Positions 8,145 to 17,300 of a stretch of 64,000 nt of DNA are shown one piece after another. The stretch covers positions 1 to 64,000 of IMG/VR virus record IMGVR_UViG_3300046673_000114, one strand, 5' to 3'. The translations under genes and the position numbers were made by a program. How positions within the stretch are numbered: position 1 is the stretch's first letter; every line of letters starts with the position of its first letter. Under the pieces are notes generated by a model that saw only the letters and a list, made by a program, of their open reading frames with translations, did no database searches and was not told the DNA's origin. Origin of the DNA: a virus.

Positions 8145-9581
8145 ATGGGAAGCTCGCAGAAACTAACTTTCGCCGGTCAAGACATCACGCAAGCACCGTA
8201 TAATGCAGTTATGACGATGCAAGCGAAGTATTGGTGGTTAGACGGCTTCACGTCGACACAGTATCCGACAAGCGCCACTTCTTTAGTGAATTCTAAGACC
8301 TATCTAAAGGATTGGGTTATCACGATTTATCTAAGAATCATCTCTCCTGATATGACTCGCGCGACGATGCAATCAAGTTATAATGCGCTTGCACAGCTTT
8401 TTAATCCGCTAAATGGTGACCAGCAGCTTATCTTCGATGAGTTTCCTCTATCGTATTTCATAGCGAAAGGTCAGAAGTTCGCTATAACGAAAGAGGATTC
8501 TGCGAAGCATATCATAGAACTCGAAGTCGATTTTGCCTGCACCGGCCCACCGCGTAGCTTAAGCGAAACGGTCGTGTCGAAAAACATAGCAACCTCACCA
8601 CAGAGTCTACCGATTTTTTCATTAGGCGACGTGCAAAGTTCTCCACGGTATCGCTTCACGGCCGCGCAGGCATACACCGGAAACGTTACAATTAGTAATT
8701 CCGTCACGAATGAGCAAGTCATATGGAATGGTGCGCTTGCAGCAAACGACGTCCTAGATTTTATTATGGACGTTGACTACGGAACGCCTTATACAGTTTT
8801 ACATAACGGCAATCTTTCTATTTCAACAATACAGGGGCCAGCGTGGCCTCATATACCACCTAACGATTCTAGAGTTTCATTAATGGGGCCACATAGCGGC
8901 ACGTTTGAAATTCGGTGGCGCGATAGGTGGCTAGTTGGACAACAGTCGTTAGGCTTACCGACGAATATCTTATTAAGCGCTAATTACGGCACGCCGTCTC
9001 TAGGACAAAACGTTACGTTTAACGTTCAGTTAAATAACACAATGGGGCCAATGTCGAAACCTATCATCGTTTATCATTATACCAATGGTCTTCGCGTTGA
9101 TGATTTCACTGCGACGACCGACGTAAACGGTCAGTATAGCCAGCCTCTTGAGATGGGCTTACCCGAAGACGCCGTTTATTATGCAGGATATAGCGGCGAC
9201 GATAAATATTCTCCAAGCATTAGTAGCGCGGTAACGGTAATTACTCGAGCGAATTCGAGACTTACGTTCACTGTATCGCAGACTAACGTTCACGTAAACA
9301 CAAATACGGTATTCTCCGGTCAGCTACAGTGGTGGAATCCGCTTAATAACGAATGGGAAACCGTACCTGTGCCGAACGAACCAATTCAATTATATTATTA
9401 TCCTAAAAGCGGTGGCGCAACCGTTGGCCCAACTACCTTCTTCACAGACGTTAGTGGTAATTTTACGTTTAACGGAAATTGGAGTAAGATTATAGATAAC
9501 GTCTATTACGTGTACTTCCCGGGCGACGGCGTATATGGCGCGGCACAAAGTCAGAACATAGAAGTTAGTACTTATGCGTAG
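8145..9581 (+). CDS. Distal tail protein (Dit-like) with C-terminal Ig-like domains
   Basis: 478 residues, starting one base after the tape measure stop, with GAGAGGT upstream. Residues 1 to about 290 match the Dit plan: an N-terminal belt strand region, a LTFAGQDIT opening, DFACTGPPR, and a later galectin-like part ending in FEIRWRDRW. Residues about 290-478 form two Ig-like beta domains with TTDVNGQYSQPL and FTDVSGNFTFNG, the signature of Big-type domains that bind surface sugars. Dit forms the hexameric hub at the tail tip. The added domains suggest extra host contact. Confidence 0.65.
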   Translation: MGSSQKLTFAGQDITQAPYNAVMTMQAKYWWLDGFTSTQYPTSATSLVNSKTYLKDWVITIYLRIISPDMTRATMQSSYNALAQLFNPLNGDQQLIFDEFPLSYFIAKGQKFAITKEDSAKHIIELEVDFACTGPPRSLSETVVSKNIATSPQSLPIFSLGDVQSSPRYRFTAAQAYTGNVTISNSVTNEQVIWNGALAANDVLDFIMDVDYGTPYTVLHNGNLSISTIQGPAWPHIPPNDSRVSLMGPHSGTFEIRWRDRWLVGQQSLGLPTNILLSANYGTPSLGQNVTFNVQLNNTMGPMSKPIIVYHYTNGLRVDDFTATTDVNGQYSQPLEMGLPEDAVYYAGYSGDDKYSPSISSAVTVITRANSRLTFTVSQTNVHVNTNTVFSGQLQWWNPLNNEWETVPVPNEPIQLYYYPKSGGATVGPTTFFTDVSGNFTFNGNWSKIIDNVYYVYFPGDGVYGAAQSQNIEVSTYA

Positions 9582-9765
9582 TAACGAAAGCAAAGACGAG
9601 CCGGTTATTAAGCTCGTCGAAAAAAATAGAATGTTAGTAATTCCCGAAGCGTTTTACGCGGGGGGATTGTATCGAACACCCTTCGATTTAGGGGTGAAAG
9701 AGTGGGAGCGCGTGCATTATCTGTACGCCTCAGATATTGAAATACTTCAAGAAAAAGGAGAGTAA
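9574..9765 (+). CDS. Small tail-operon protein (63 aa)
   Basis: ATG overlaps the previous stop by 8 bp. The charged N-terminus is followed by RMLVIPEAFYAGGLYRTPFDLG. No recognised family. Tight packing between the distal tail gene and the adhesin genes suggests a minor tail-tip component or assembly factor. Confidence 0.5.
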   Translation: MRSNESKDEPVIKLVEKNRMLVIPEAFYAGGLYRTPFDLGVKEWERVHYLYASDIEILQEKGE

Positions 9766-9770
9766 GTTAA

Positions 9771-10148
9771 ATGAGTTTAACTCAAACAGGATGGGCGTGC
9801 ATCGCATCATCTCTTGTTAACGACGCCTCATATAACCCGTTTAATAATGCAAACGCGTTTCTAGGTGTTGGCGACTCGAGCAATGCGTTCGTAAACACGC
9901 AAACGGATTTGCAGGGTTCGAATAAAACGCGGCAGGGAATGAACGCGAACTATCCCTCGAGAGCGAGTAACGTAATAACGTTCCAAGCGACATTCGGAAC
10001 AAGTCAGGCAAACTATCAGTGGAACGAAGACGGTATTTTTAACGCTTCGTCTGGTGGACAGATGCTCACGAGAGCCGTGGAAACGCTCATCACGAAAACG
10101 AGCGCAGTCTCGGTGGTTTTCACTAAAACTTTAACGATACAATCTTAA
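9771..10148 (+). CDS. Tail-tip / fibre-associated protein, WNEDGIFNA type
   Basis: 125 residues after a GGAGAG site. The segment YQWNEDGIFNASSGGQMLTR followed by a TKT...VVFTKTLTI strand is a recurring pattern in small structural proteins of phages and archaeal viruses near tail fibre genes. I infer a tail-tip structural role. It is followed after one base by the next gene. Confidence 0.55.
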   Translation: MSLTQTGWACIASSLVNDASYNPFNNANAFLGVGDSSNAFVNTQTDLQGSNKTRQGMNANYPSRASNVITFQATFGTSQANYQWNEDGIFNASSGGQMLTRAVETLITKTSAVSVVFTKTLTIQS

Positions 10149-10149
10149 A

Positions 10150-10596
10150 ATGAGTTATAGGCGCTTCTATAATCACAAGCGGCGTTATAAGAAAGAACGC
10201 AACGCGGAACTAGAACAACACCACGCACATAGCGACACGTATTACATACGAAACCCCGAGCACGCGGCTAACGTCGCGACGCCGGAGGGCGTTAAGGAGT
10301 TTAACATCGATAAGGAGAACTTCTCTGACGGGGTGAATATGCGTTTTAAAGTGATAGAACCAACCGTTACGGTAAAGAACTACACTAGCGACTTACCGCC
10401 GGATAAACGGACTATCTGCAAGACGTGTTTTCATAGTAAGAACCCGCGCGACATAAACGACGGGTTTTATAGGGTCTGGTGCAACGACGCGTTTAGGAAA
10501 GGCGGTAACGCAGAAAAACGCGAGCCCACTGATTCTAAATTTGTTAATAACGGCTGCCGTGATTGGCGACCTAAAAACGTAGATTGTATAGGTTAA
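10150..10596 (+). CDS. Cys-containing protein in tail operon, unknown
   Basis: 148 residues. A very basic N-terminus (SYRRFYNHKRRYKKER) is followed by a hydrophilic stretch and a C-terminal region with CKTCFHS, WCNDA and NGCRDW. Four or five cysteines could form a zinc site. No family recognised. The C-terminal pattern resembles the tiny Cys proteins of the accessory region (for example 53479 and 59276). Confidence 0.5.
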   Translation: MSYRRFYNHKRRYKKERNAELEQHHAHSDTYYIRNPEHAANVATPEGVKEFNIDKENFSDGVNMRFKVIEPTVTVKNYTSDLPPDKRTICKTCFHSKNPRDINDGFYRVWCNDAFRKGGNAEKREPTDSKFVNNGCRDWRPKNVDCIG

Positions 10597-10608
10597 GGAG
10601 AAAAGAAA

Positions 10609-10965
10609 ATGTTGGATATTACATTAACGAAAGAACAAGAAGAGCAATGTCGCTGTCCGACGTGCTCGACGCTTACACTAAATAAGCTCACCGGCGCACC
10701 ATTTTGTGCAAAAGGCACGAGTAAAAAAGCAATGGGGCTTAAGCTTCATAACGGCTGCTCGTGTATTGGCTGTCAAATGAGAAAAAAGCACGATATAGTC
10801 TGTAGGGGGGTTTTATATTGTATGCTCGAAGACGGAAAACATACACCCGGCGCGTTCGAAGAAGGCAATAAAGTAGGCGAAGCGTCGAAAGATGCACCGA
10901 ATAAAGTGGAAGTTGAAGTTACACCCGCTGGTGCGGATGCTGGCGCCATTGAATTAGAGAGGTAA
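10609..10965 (+). CDS. DUF2769-like Cys-rich protein
   Basis: 118 residues with AAGGAGA upstream. Cysteines follow C-x-C-x-x-C, F-C-x-x-G, G-C-x-C-x-x-C and Y-C, which is close to the archaeal DUF2769 pattern that I associate with methanogen genomes. The C-terminal 40 residues are acidic and Ala/Glu/Val-rich. A metal site is likely. Why such a protein sits in a tail operon is unclear; it may be a structural or redox component. Family call is from memory of the pattern. Confidence 0.5.
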   Translation: MLDITLTKEQEEQCRCPTCSTLTLNKLTGAPFCAKGTSKKAMGLKLHNGCSCIGCQMRKKHDIVCRGVLYCMLEDGKHTPGAFEEGNKVGEASKDAPNKVEVEVTPAGADAGAIELER

Positions 10966-10970
10966 AAAAG

Positions 10971-11516
10971 ATGGCAAGTCATATGTGGTCTAACGGAATA
11001 AATTACCTAACGGCCGGTCTATCGACAGGGGCAACTATTACACCTGCCGATATGGTTTCGTGGACGCAACCATATACAGGGGTTTCTGCTACCGCGACGG
11101 CACCGTATAACGCGTGGTCTGGTTACCTTCGTTGTTCGCTTAACTCGGGCATGGGAACCTACACCTCGAGCACGTTCGAAAACACACAAACAGAAATCAC
11201 CGGAACAAGTTACATCTCACTTGGTGCAGATATTACCGGCGCGGGCCACAATCAGACAAGCGTCTCGGTTAATAGCTCGCATATCGACTACGTAGCGAGT
11301 CAATCAGATACGTCACCAGAATGGCTAACGATGACGACAAATTCTCCGTATCCACAGTACGGCTCGATATTCGCGTCTACAGGGACTCGAAGCTCAAGTC
11401 CGGTTCTTTGTGTGTTCGACTTCGGTACTACGTATCAATGCACGGCTGGTACTTTTAGTATCACATTCGGCACAGACTCGGTTGCTCACACCGTATTCGC
11501 AATAACTGTATCGTAG
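10971..11516 (+). CDS. Putative tail fibre / adhesin protein (181 aa)
   Basis: Ser/Thr/Gly-rich beta protein of 181 residues. The only clear composition signal is the low charge and high Thr/Ser typical of fibre knobs and virion decoration proteins. The last strands FSITFGTDSVAHTVFAITVS suggest an Ig-like or jelly-roll domain. It begins the run of adhesin genes. A short imperfect hairpin follows at about 11549-11564 (CCCTT/AAGGG). Confidence 0.5.
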   Translation: MASHMWSNGINYLTAGLSTGATITPADMVSWTQPYTGVSATATAPYNAWSGYLRCSLNSGMGTYTSSTFENTQTEITGTSYISLGADITGAGHNQTSVSVNSSHIDYVASQSDTSPEWLTMTTNSPYPQYGSIFASTGTRSSSPVLCVFDFGTTYQCTAGTFSITFGTDSVAHTVFAITVS

Positions 11517-11588
11517 ATGAGGCGGGTTAATGCTCGTCTCGACCCTTTATTCTAAGGGACGTTCTATTCTAGCGGAGCTTATCATTAA

Positions 11589-11897
11589 ATGACACTTTAC
11601 TCGAAAGTCGGCACATTTACGACGCCAACGAGTACCGGCAATCAGACGGTTAGCGGCATAGGCTTTACGCCAGTTGCGGTTATTATATGGGGAATTGCAG
11701 ACGACGGCAATGGGTGGGTTAGTGACTCACAATTCGGTATGGGGTTTTCTGCATATAACTCGGCAAAAAGCGCATTTCAACAGGGTGCGACCTCAACGGC
11801 GGGGGCCAGTGGTGTAACTACTCGACAAACCCTTTTTCTTTTAACTAGCGGAGGTTATTTAGGACAGAGGCCTCAATTAGCGGAGCGTATATGGTAG
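11589..11897 (+). CDS. N-terminal adhesin fragment, probably broken from the next gene
   Basis: 102 residues. YSKVGTFTTPTSTGNQTVSG and FTPVAVIIWG are the opening strands of a fibre domain that normally is longer. The frame then ends at TAG 11895-11897, while the next ORF starts at 11891 in the -1 frame. That frame is open from 11849, so the two could once have been one protein, or be joined by a frameshift. Codon style also changes near 11840. Confidence 0.5.
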   Translation: MTLYSKVGTFTTPTSTGNQTVSGIGFTPVAVIIWGIADDGNGWVSDSQFGMGFSAYNSAKSAFQQGATSTAGASGVTTRQTLFLLTSGGYLGQRPQLAERIW

Positions 11898-14356
11898 TAG
11901 GGATTCCAACATACATTGCAGCGGTAGCAAGTGGAACGAGTGTCCTTACGGTATTTAACGTAGGCGCTGATGCAGTACCCTACGCAACGTACTCTATTGA
12001 TGGGGGGGCTACGTGGACCGCGTGGACTAATACTAACATAGGGGGTTATGGTGTCGTAGCCCCCCCAATAGCTGTTTCTTCCGCGAGCAACACCATCGAC
12101 CTTTTTGTTTATAACGGCACCTCTATTTATTGGAATCGTTGTACAAACGTTACAAGTCATACTTGGGCGGGTTTTACAGCACTCGCTTCACTTCCTTATG
12201 CCCCTTACACTGGCACTAATATGGCCGTCTCTTCACCAGGGAGCGGCGTTCTAGATATAGTATATACTGCTTCAACACAGGCCGTCTACTGGAACCATTA
12301 TAACGGTTCAACATGGAGCGGCTGGTCAACTCTCAGTGGTGGTACTACCTACACCGCCTCAGTTATGTCTCTCAGCACCACTAGCTTAATTGTAGGTGTA
12401 GCTGGTGGTGCTGGTGTTTTTTATTACAAACTGTATTCGGGCAATTGGGGGCCATGGACAAGTATTAGTGGGGCCACCCTCACAGGTGCTCCGTCTTCCA
12501 CTAAGTATTCCACCAACAACGTATTTTTTGCCATAGACGCCTCTAACAAGGTTTGGTGTTCAGTTAATTATGGCACCTTCGCCCAAATATCTTCCGGAGT
12601 AGGTTCACCCGTAGCCGTTGGGGCGGCCCGTACCTCGTCTGATACTGTTGTTGTTATACGGAATACTGCTGCAAGCAACTACCTTTATGCTGCTCATGAT
12701 ACAGGTTCGTGGGGTTCGTGGGCCGCAGTTGACTCAACGCACGCGCTTTCGACGTTTGGTCCGGTAATCATCGCAGGAGCAGCGGCAAACCAAGTAGACG
12801 TCTTTTATATCGATACAAATGGAGCTATATGGCACACCGCTTATGCGGGTACAAGCTGGACCACCCCCAACTCAGTACCAAATATTGCTCAAGATGCCAC
12901 AGTATCGCTTACACCAATCTCAAGCGCTGCGGCAACACAAGCACCGACGTTACGTGGTGACGCTAACGTACCCACACTTACTTCAATTTCAAGCGCGGCA
13001 GCGACACAAGCACCGACGATAGCGCGAGCGGACGCTAAATTAGCTACACTTACCCCGATTTCAAGCGCAGCAGCAGCTCAAGCACCGACGATAGCCGAAG
13101 CAGATTGTAACATACCAGCATTATCACCCATCACAAGCGCGGTCGCACCCGTCGCACCAGCATTGCGGGGTGACGCTAATATACCGACTTTAACGCCGGT
13201 TTCTAACTCAGCCGCGAGCGTGGCGGCTACTATCGCGCGAGCGGACTGTAACATACCCGCGCTCACACCGATTAGCTCAACTGCGGCGACAATTTCGTTA
13301 TCTTCTCTTATAATAAGCGTTGGTCTTACGTTATCCACAATTACTAACACCGTTGCACCTATTACGCCGACGGCCCGAGCTGATGCTATAGTACCCACGC
13401 TTACACCTATTAGCTCATCGGCTTCGATTATTTCGCCTACGACAGTAGTAAGCGTAGCTGTTTTATTAGCCGCGATTAACGCAACGGCCGCAGCTATAGA
13501 CGCTTCTATAGCTCAAGCAGATGCAATATTATCCCTCTTATCACCCCCGGGTGCGGTAGCGAGCGTCACATCACCAGCTCTCACAATTAGCGCCGCACTC
13601 ACACTTTCACCCATTAATGTTAATTCGTCTATAATAGCACTTTCTTCTCTACGTGCAGATGCTATTATCCCCTCACTTACACCGATAACAAGCACGGCAG
13701 CGACCGTAGGCGTAACCGTATCGACCGGCTCGTTTGTACATATTCTTCTCACACCTATTGGTTCAAACGCGGGGGTTATCGCTCCCGCGCTTCGTTCTGA
13801 CGCGGTTTTACCTACGTTAACACCCGTAACGAGCACCGCTGCGCCAGTTACCCCGCTAATATCGACGAGTGTGGCAATCATCTTAGCGACGATTGGTGCA
13901 ACTGCTATAGCAGTAGACGCAAGTGTTTCACAGGCAGACTCATTCATAAACGTTTCACCAATTCTCTCTTCAGCATCTACTTTCGATGTTTCGGTTTATG
14001 TTGGTGCGCTTCTTAGCATATTAGCCTCGGAAGCGCTCGTAATAAACATTCTCGACACGCAAAATGGTTTGTACTTACCAGAGAGCGGTCAATTATTCCA
14101 ATACGAACAAATAAGTCTTAATACAACTCTTGATAGAGTTATCTTAGTCGCTAGTGACATAATAAACGAAATTGCACTACTTACACCGATTGAATTTATA
14201 CTTCCCGAGACGCGAGTAGGTGAAAGCATAACACTTACCGATGAAGAAGGAAACGAAACCGATACGAGTGTATTAGAGAAAATATGGCGACCCGCTTCGA
14301 TACCGGAACCGGCTACGATTATTGTATTAGAGACGTCAAACGTGGAGGAAATCTAA
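11891..14356 (+). CDS. Large adhesin: lectin-like propeller plus tandem Ala/Thr/Pro repeats
   Basis: 821 residues. Residues 1 to about 330 show repeated W-x-x-W blades (for example YWNHYNGSTWSGW and GNWGPWTSI), the pattern of PLL-type fucose-binding beta propellers. Then come 23-24 residue repeats of the TPISSAAATQAPT type (12911-13264 and degenerate copies beyond), probably a long stalk. The C-terminal 120 residues are acidic with LTPIE-like motifs that recur in the next gene. The role is likely host surface binding at the tail tip. The propeller region (about 11890-12715) uses fewer CpG codons than flanking genes, suggesting recombinational replacement. Confidence 0.65.
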   Translation: MVVGIPTYIAAVASGTSVLTVFNVGADAVPYATYSIDGGATWTAWTNTNIGGYGVVAPPIAVSSASNTIDLFVYNGTSIYWNRCTNVTSHTWAGFTALASLPYAPYTGTNMAVSSPGSGVLDIVYTASTQAVYWNHYNGSTWSGWSTLSGGTTYTASVMSLSTTSLIVGVAGGAGVFYYKLYSGNWGPWTSISGATLTGAPSSTKYSTNNVFFAIDASNKVWCSVNYGTFAQISSGVGSPVAVGAARTSSDTVVVIRNTAASNYLYAAHDTGSWGSWAAVDSTHALSTFGPVIIAGAAANQVDVFYIDTNGAIWHTAYAGTSWTTPNSVPNIAQDATVSLTPISSAAATQAPTLRGDANVPTLTSISSAAATQAPTIARADAKLATLTPISSAAAAQAPTIAEADCNIPALSPITSAVAPVAPALRGDANIPTLTPVSNSAASVAATIARADCNIPALTPISSTAATISLSSLIISVGLTLSTITNTVAPITPTARADAIVPTLTPISSSASIISPTTVVSVAVLLAAINATAAAIDASIAQADAILSLLSPPGAVASVTSPALTISAALTLSPINVNSSIIALSSLRADAIIPSLTPITSTAATVGVTVSTGSFVHILLTPIGSNAGVIAPALRSDAVLPTLTPVTSTAAPVTPLISTSVAIILATIGATAIAVDASVSQADSFINVSPILSSASTFDVSVYVGALLSILASEALVINILDTQNGLYLPESGQLFQYEQISLNTTLDRVILVASDIINEIALLTPIEFILPETRVGESITLTDEEGNETDTSVLEKIWRPASIPEPATIIVLETSNVEEI
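12911..13264 (+). repeat. Five 23-24 residue tandem repeats in the adhesin stalk
   Basis: Units of 69 or 72 bp encode T-P-I-S-S-A-A-A-x-x-A-P-T-(I/L)-x-x-x-D-(A/C)-x-(I/V/L)-x-x-L. Five units fill this span exactly. More diverged copies continue to about 13900. Confidence 0.75.
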
Positions 14357-14357
14357 T

Positions 14358-17300
14358 ATGTTACCGCTTATTTATTACGTTCCTCAGAATAGCTCAACGT
14401 GGACGAATCTCGGCTCAGCAGGAACCGCGTATAACGGAAGCGTTAGTGTAAATAGATATAACGCACCAGACTCGACGCACGGCGCGCCGTTTTGGGGCCG
14501 AACTGATACGAACGATTATATTTGTTATAAAGGTACTGATATTGATAATCTAAATACAATCGGTTTCGAAATCGGTTTCGAATATGCTGCCTATAACGGA
14601 ACCGGCCTCGCAAAACTTTGGGATAAAGGCGTTGGCACGTTTTTCCTACAGATTAACGAAAACACACATAAACTACTTCTCTATCGAACAACTAATCTTT
14701 CCGGCGGCGGTCAGGGTGAGGTCTATTGGACCGCAACAACAACGTCACTCACATCAGGTAATGAGTATTATATCCAAGTTGGCTGGACGTGCGGCACGCC
14801 AGCGAGTCCGGGTACTCCGCACATATACATAAGCGCTAACGGCGGAACACCAGCATTACAGAGCCTAACATATTCGGGCGCGTCGAGTGGAACGTGGGCG
14901 AGCGACGCAGGCCTACCTGCAAATGTCTTTAACTATAGCTCAAGTTCTAATTGTCCGAGCAGTTCCGGCAGCTATGGTTTAACAGGATATCTATACGTAT
15001 TTCGACAGTACAACACCGACATATCGAGTTATATCACTAGCGCGAGTAATGGTTCATGGTACATAGATAAGCGTCGAATGTATTCGTGGATTACAAACTA
15101 TGGTAGTGGACTTAATACTTTCTTCGGCTATGAGACGATTAGCGGCAACTCGGCTTTCCCTAAAAGCGGCACGGCTATTGGAAACGTCGACCAACTTGCG
15201 GGATTTACCGGCCATTCTCATTACGATGGTTCATTATGTTATGCGCCACTAGGCACGAGTTACGCGCAGTGGGTATGGCAGAATAATAACGATTATATCT
15301 ACACAAACGGCGCGTATTCGCTTACGGCCCCGGCAATTAACGATGTAGCCGTTTTTTCGTCAGAGATTGCCTTTTATTATGACGGTAATTGGGGTTCCGC
15401 GACGTATCCGCGAATATTTTCGAAAATGGATTCTAGCTCAGGAGAGTTCACACTATATCTCGATGCGTCCGGCGGCGCTGACACTGGTAACCTTATTCTT
15501 CAGCGAGAGTGTACCGACGGTAGCATTGACACGTGGATGACTACCACGACAAAGTTAACGGCGGGTAACTGGTATGAAGTACAAGTCTTGTGGGTGTGTG
15601 GGTGTGGCCCTAGCTCGCCCCCGTACAGCGCACCAGTTATTCACATTAACACCGTCACTCAATACGTCGCTCATAATCAAATCGGCGGGGCGGATTGGGT
15701 TTTCGACGGAGCGGGTAATTTAGTAATTGGTAACCGCGACGGTTCGCTCGGGCTTGGCGAATGTATGCAGGGAAGCCTCGTTATCTTTAGATGGTATCCT
15801 TATAATGCGTCGAGTCTTTTCGCGTCGGATTACGCGAGCGATAGCCAGCAGTGGCCGCTAACCGCAAGTTCGATTTCGATTAGCGCACCGGCTTCGGCTA
15901 TACAGAGTCAGAACTTTACGATTAGCGGCACGCTTTCTTATGCGTCCGGCGGAATCTCCGGTGCGACTATCTCACTCTTAAACGCGGATACTATGGGTGT
16001 TATTACTACTACCACCACAGACGGTAGTGGCAACTATTCGTTTAGTATTAGTTCATCGACATTAGGCTCTAGCGACTTTAAAACCTCTTTTGCCGGTAAT
16101 TCTACGTATTCTAGTTCAATAAGTGCGGAAGTAACCGTTACTATATCATCCGGCATCATTTACGACGTCGACGGTGCGATTGTAACTAACTGTCAAGTAG
16201 AGTTTATAGGCTCGTCTTTTCCATCATCCGGCACAACGATAACAAACGTCGGACAAGCTTCGGGTGAGAACGGAACTGCATATCAAAATGATTATACGTT
16301 AGTAGCTGCCGGAGACGCGGGATGGGTGTTCCCGAATAATCCATCTGATATGATAACCGTACCTGCTAATGCGGTCTTAGATGATATGCAGGCGGTGACG
16401 TATGAATTTCTTGTTTATTATGCGGGTGGTAGTGGAAATTTATATTCTAAAGGGGACGCCTCAAATCTAAATTACCCCTTAATGTCTATACAGTTTAATT
16501 CCACAAGTAACTGCCTACAAGTTAATAAAGTCGCTTCTACTGGCACGCGTTGGAATACGTGGTTTACAACTACTACACCAGTAACGGCCGGTAACTGGTA
16601 TTTTATTCAGATAACGTGGAACGTCGGCACAACTGAAGGAACTGCAAATCCGATTTGTTATATTAATAATGTTAATCAAACGATTTCTCAGGCGCTAACG
16701 AACACTGGAAGTTGGACTACCGATGCAGGGGGTATCATATGTATCGGGAATGAGTACCCCGCTGCAAATCCGAGTCAGTTCTACGGGACTCTAGTAGTAG
16801 CTAGAATTCATAACGTTATCCTTACCTCCGGTGCAGGTAGTCAGCTAGAAGGTAATTATAACGCGAGTAAATGGCGCGCACCTACAATTAAAAACGCATA
16901 TGTAAACGTTGATGTGCCGGGTGCCGCTGCTGCACTAATCACACTAAGCAAAATACGAACCGACGCGAAGCTTAACGTTTCATCTATCGTTTCTAATGCG
17001 ACAGCAGTTAGTTCCGTTGTTTCTCGCGCAGACGCGAAAATTAACGTTGCCACTATTACGAGTACGGCCGCACCTGTAACGTGTATTCCGGGACTCGGGC
17101 ATTCTATTACCGTAGACGTACCGGGCGCGGTAGCTGCACCCATCACGCCATCCGCGTTTACTACCGGCATTACCTCGCCGGAAACCGACTCACTCGCCGC
17201 GTCTACAGAAGCGGGAAGTTTAAGTAACGTAACCGTAACCATAGCTGAAGCCGATTCCCTAGCGCCGTCTGAAAACGTTTTATCGAATACTTCAATAGCC

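Noticed and set aside
13078-13947. Minus-strand frames over the adhesin repeats
   Set aside because: Shadows caused by the repetitive codons of the plus-strand gene; no ribosome binding sites.
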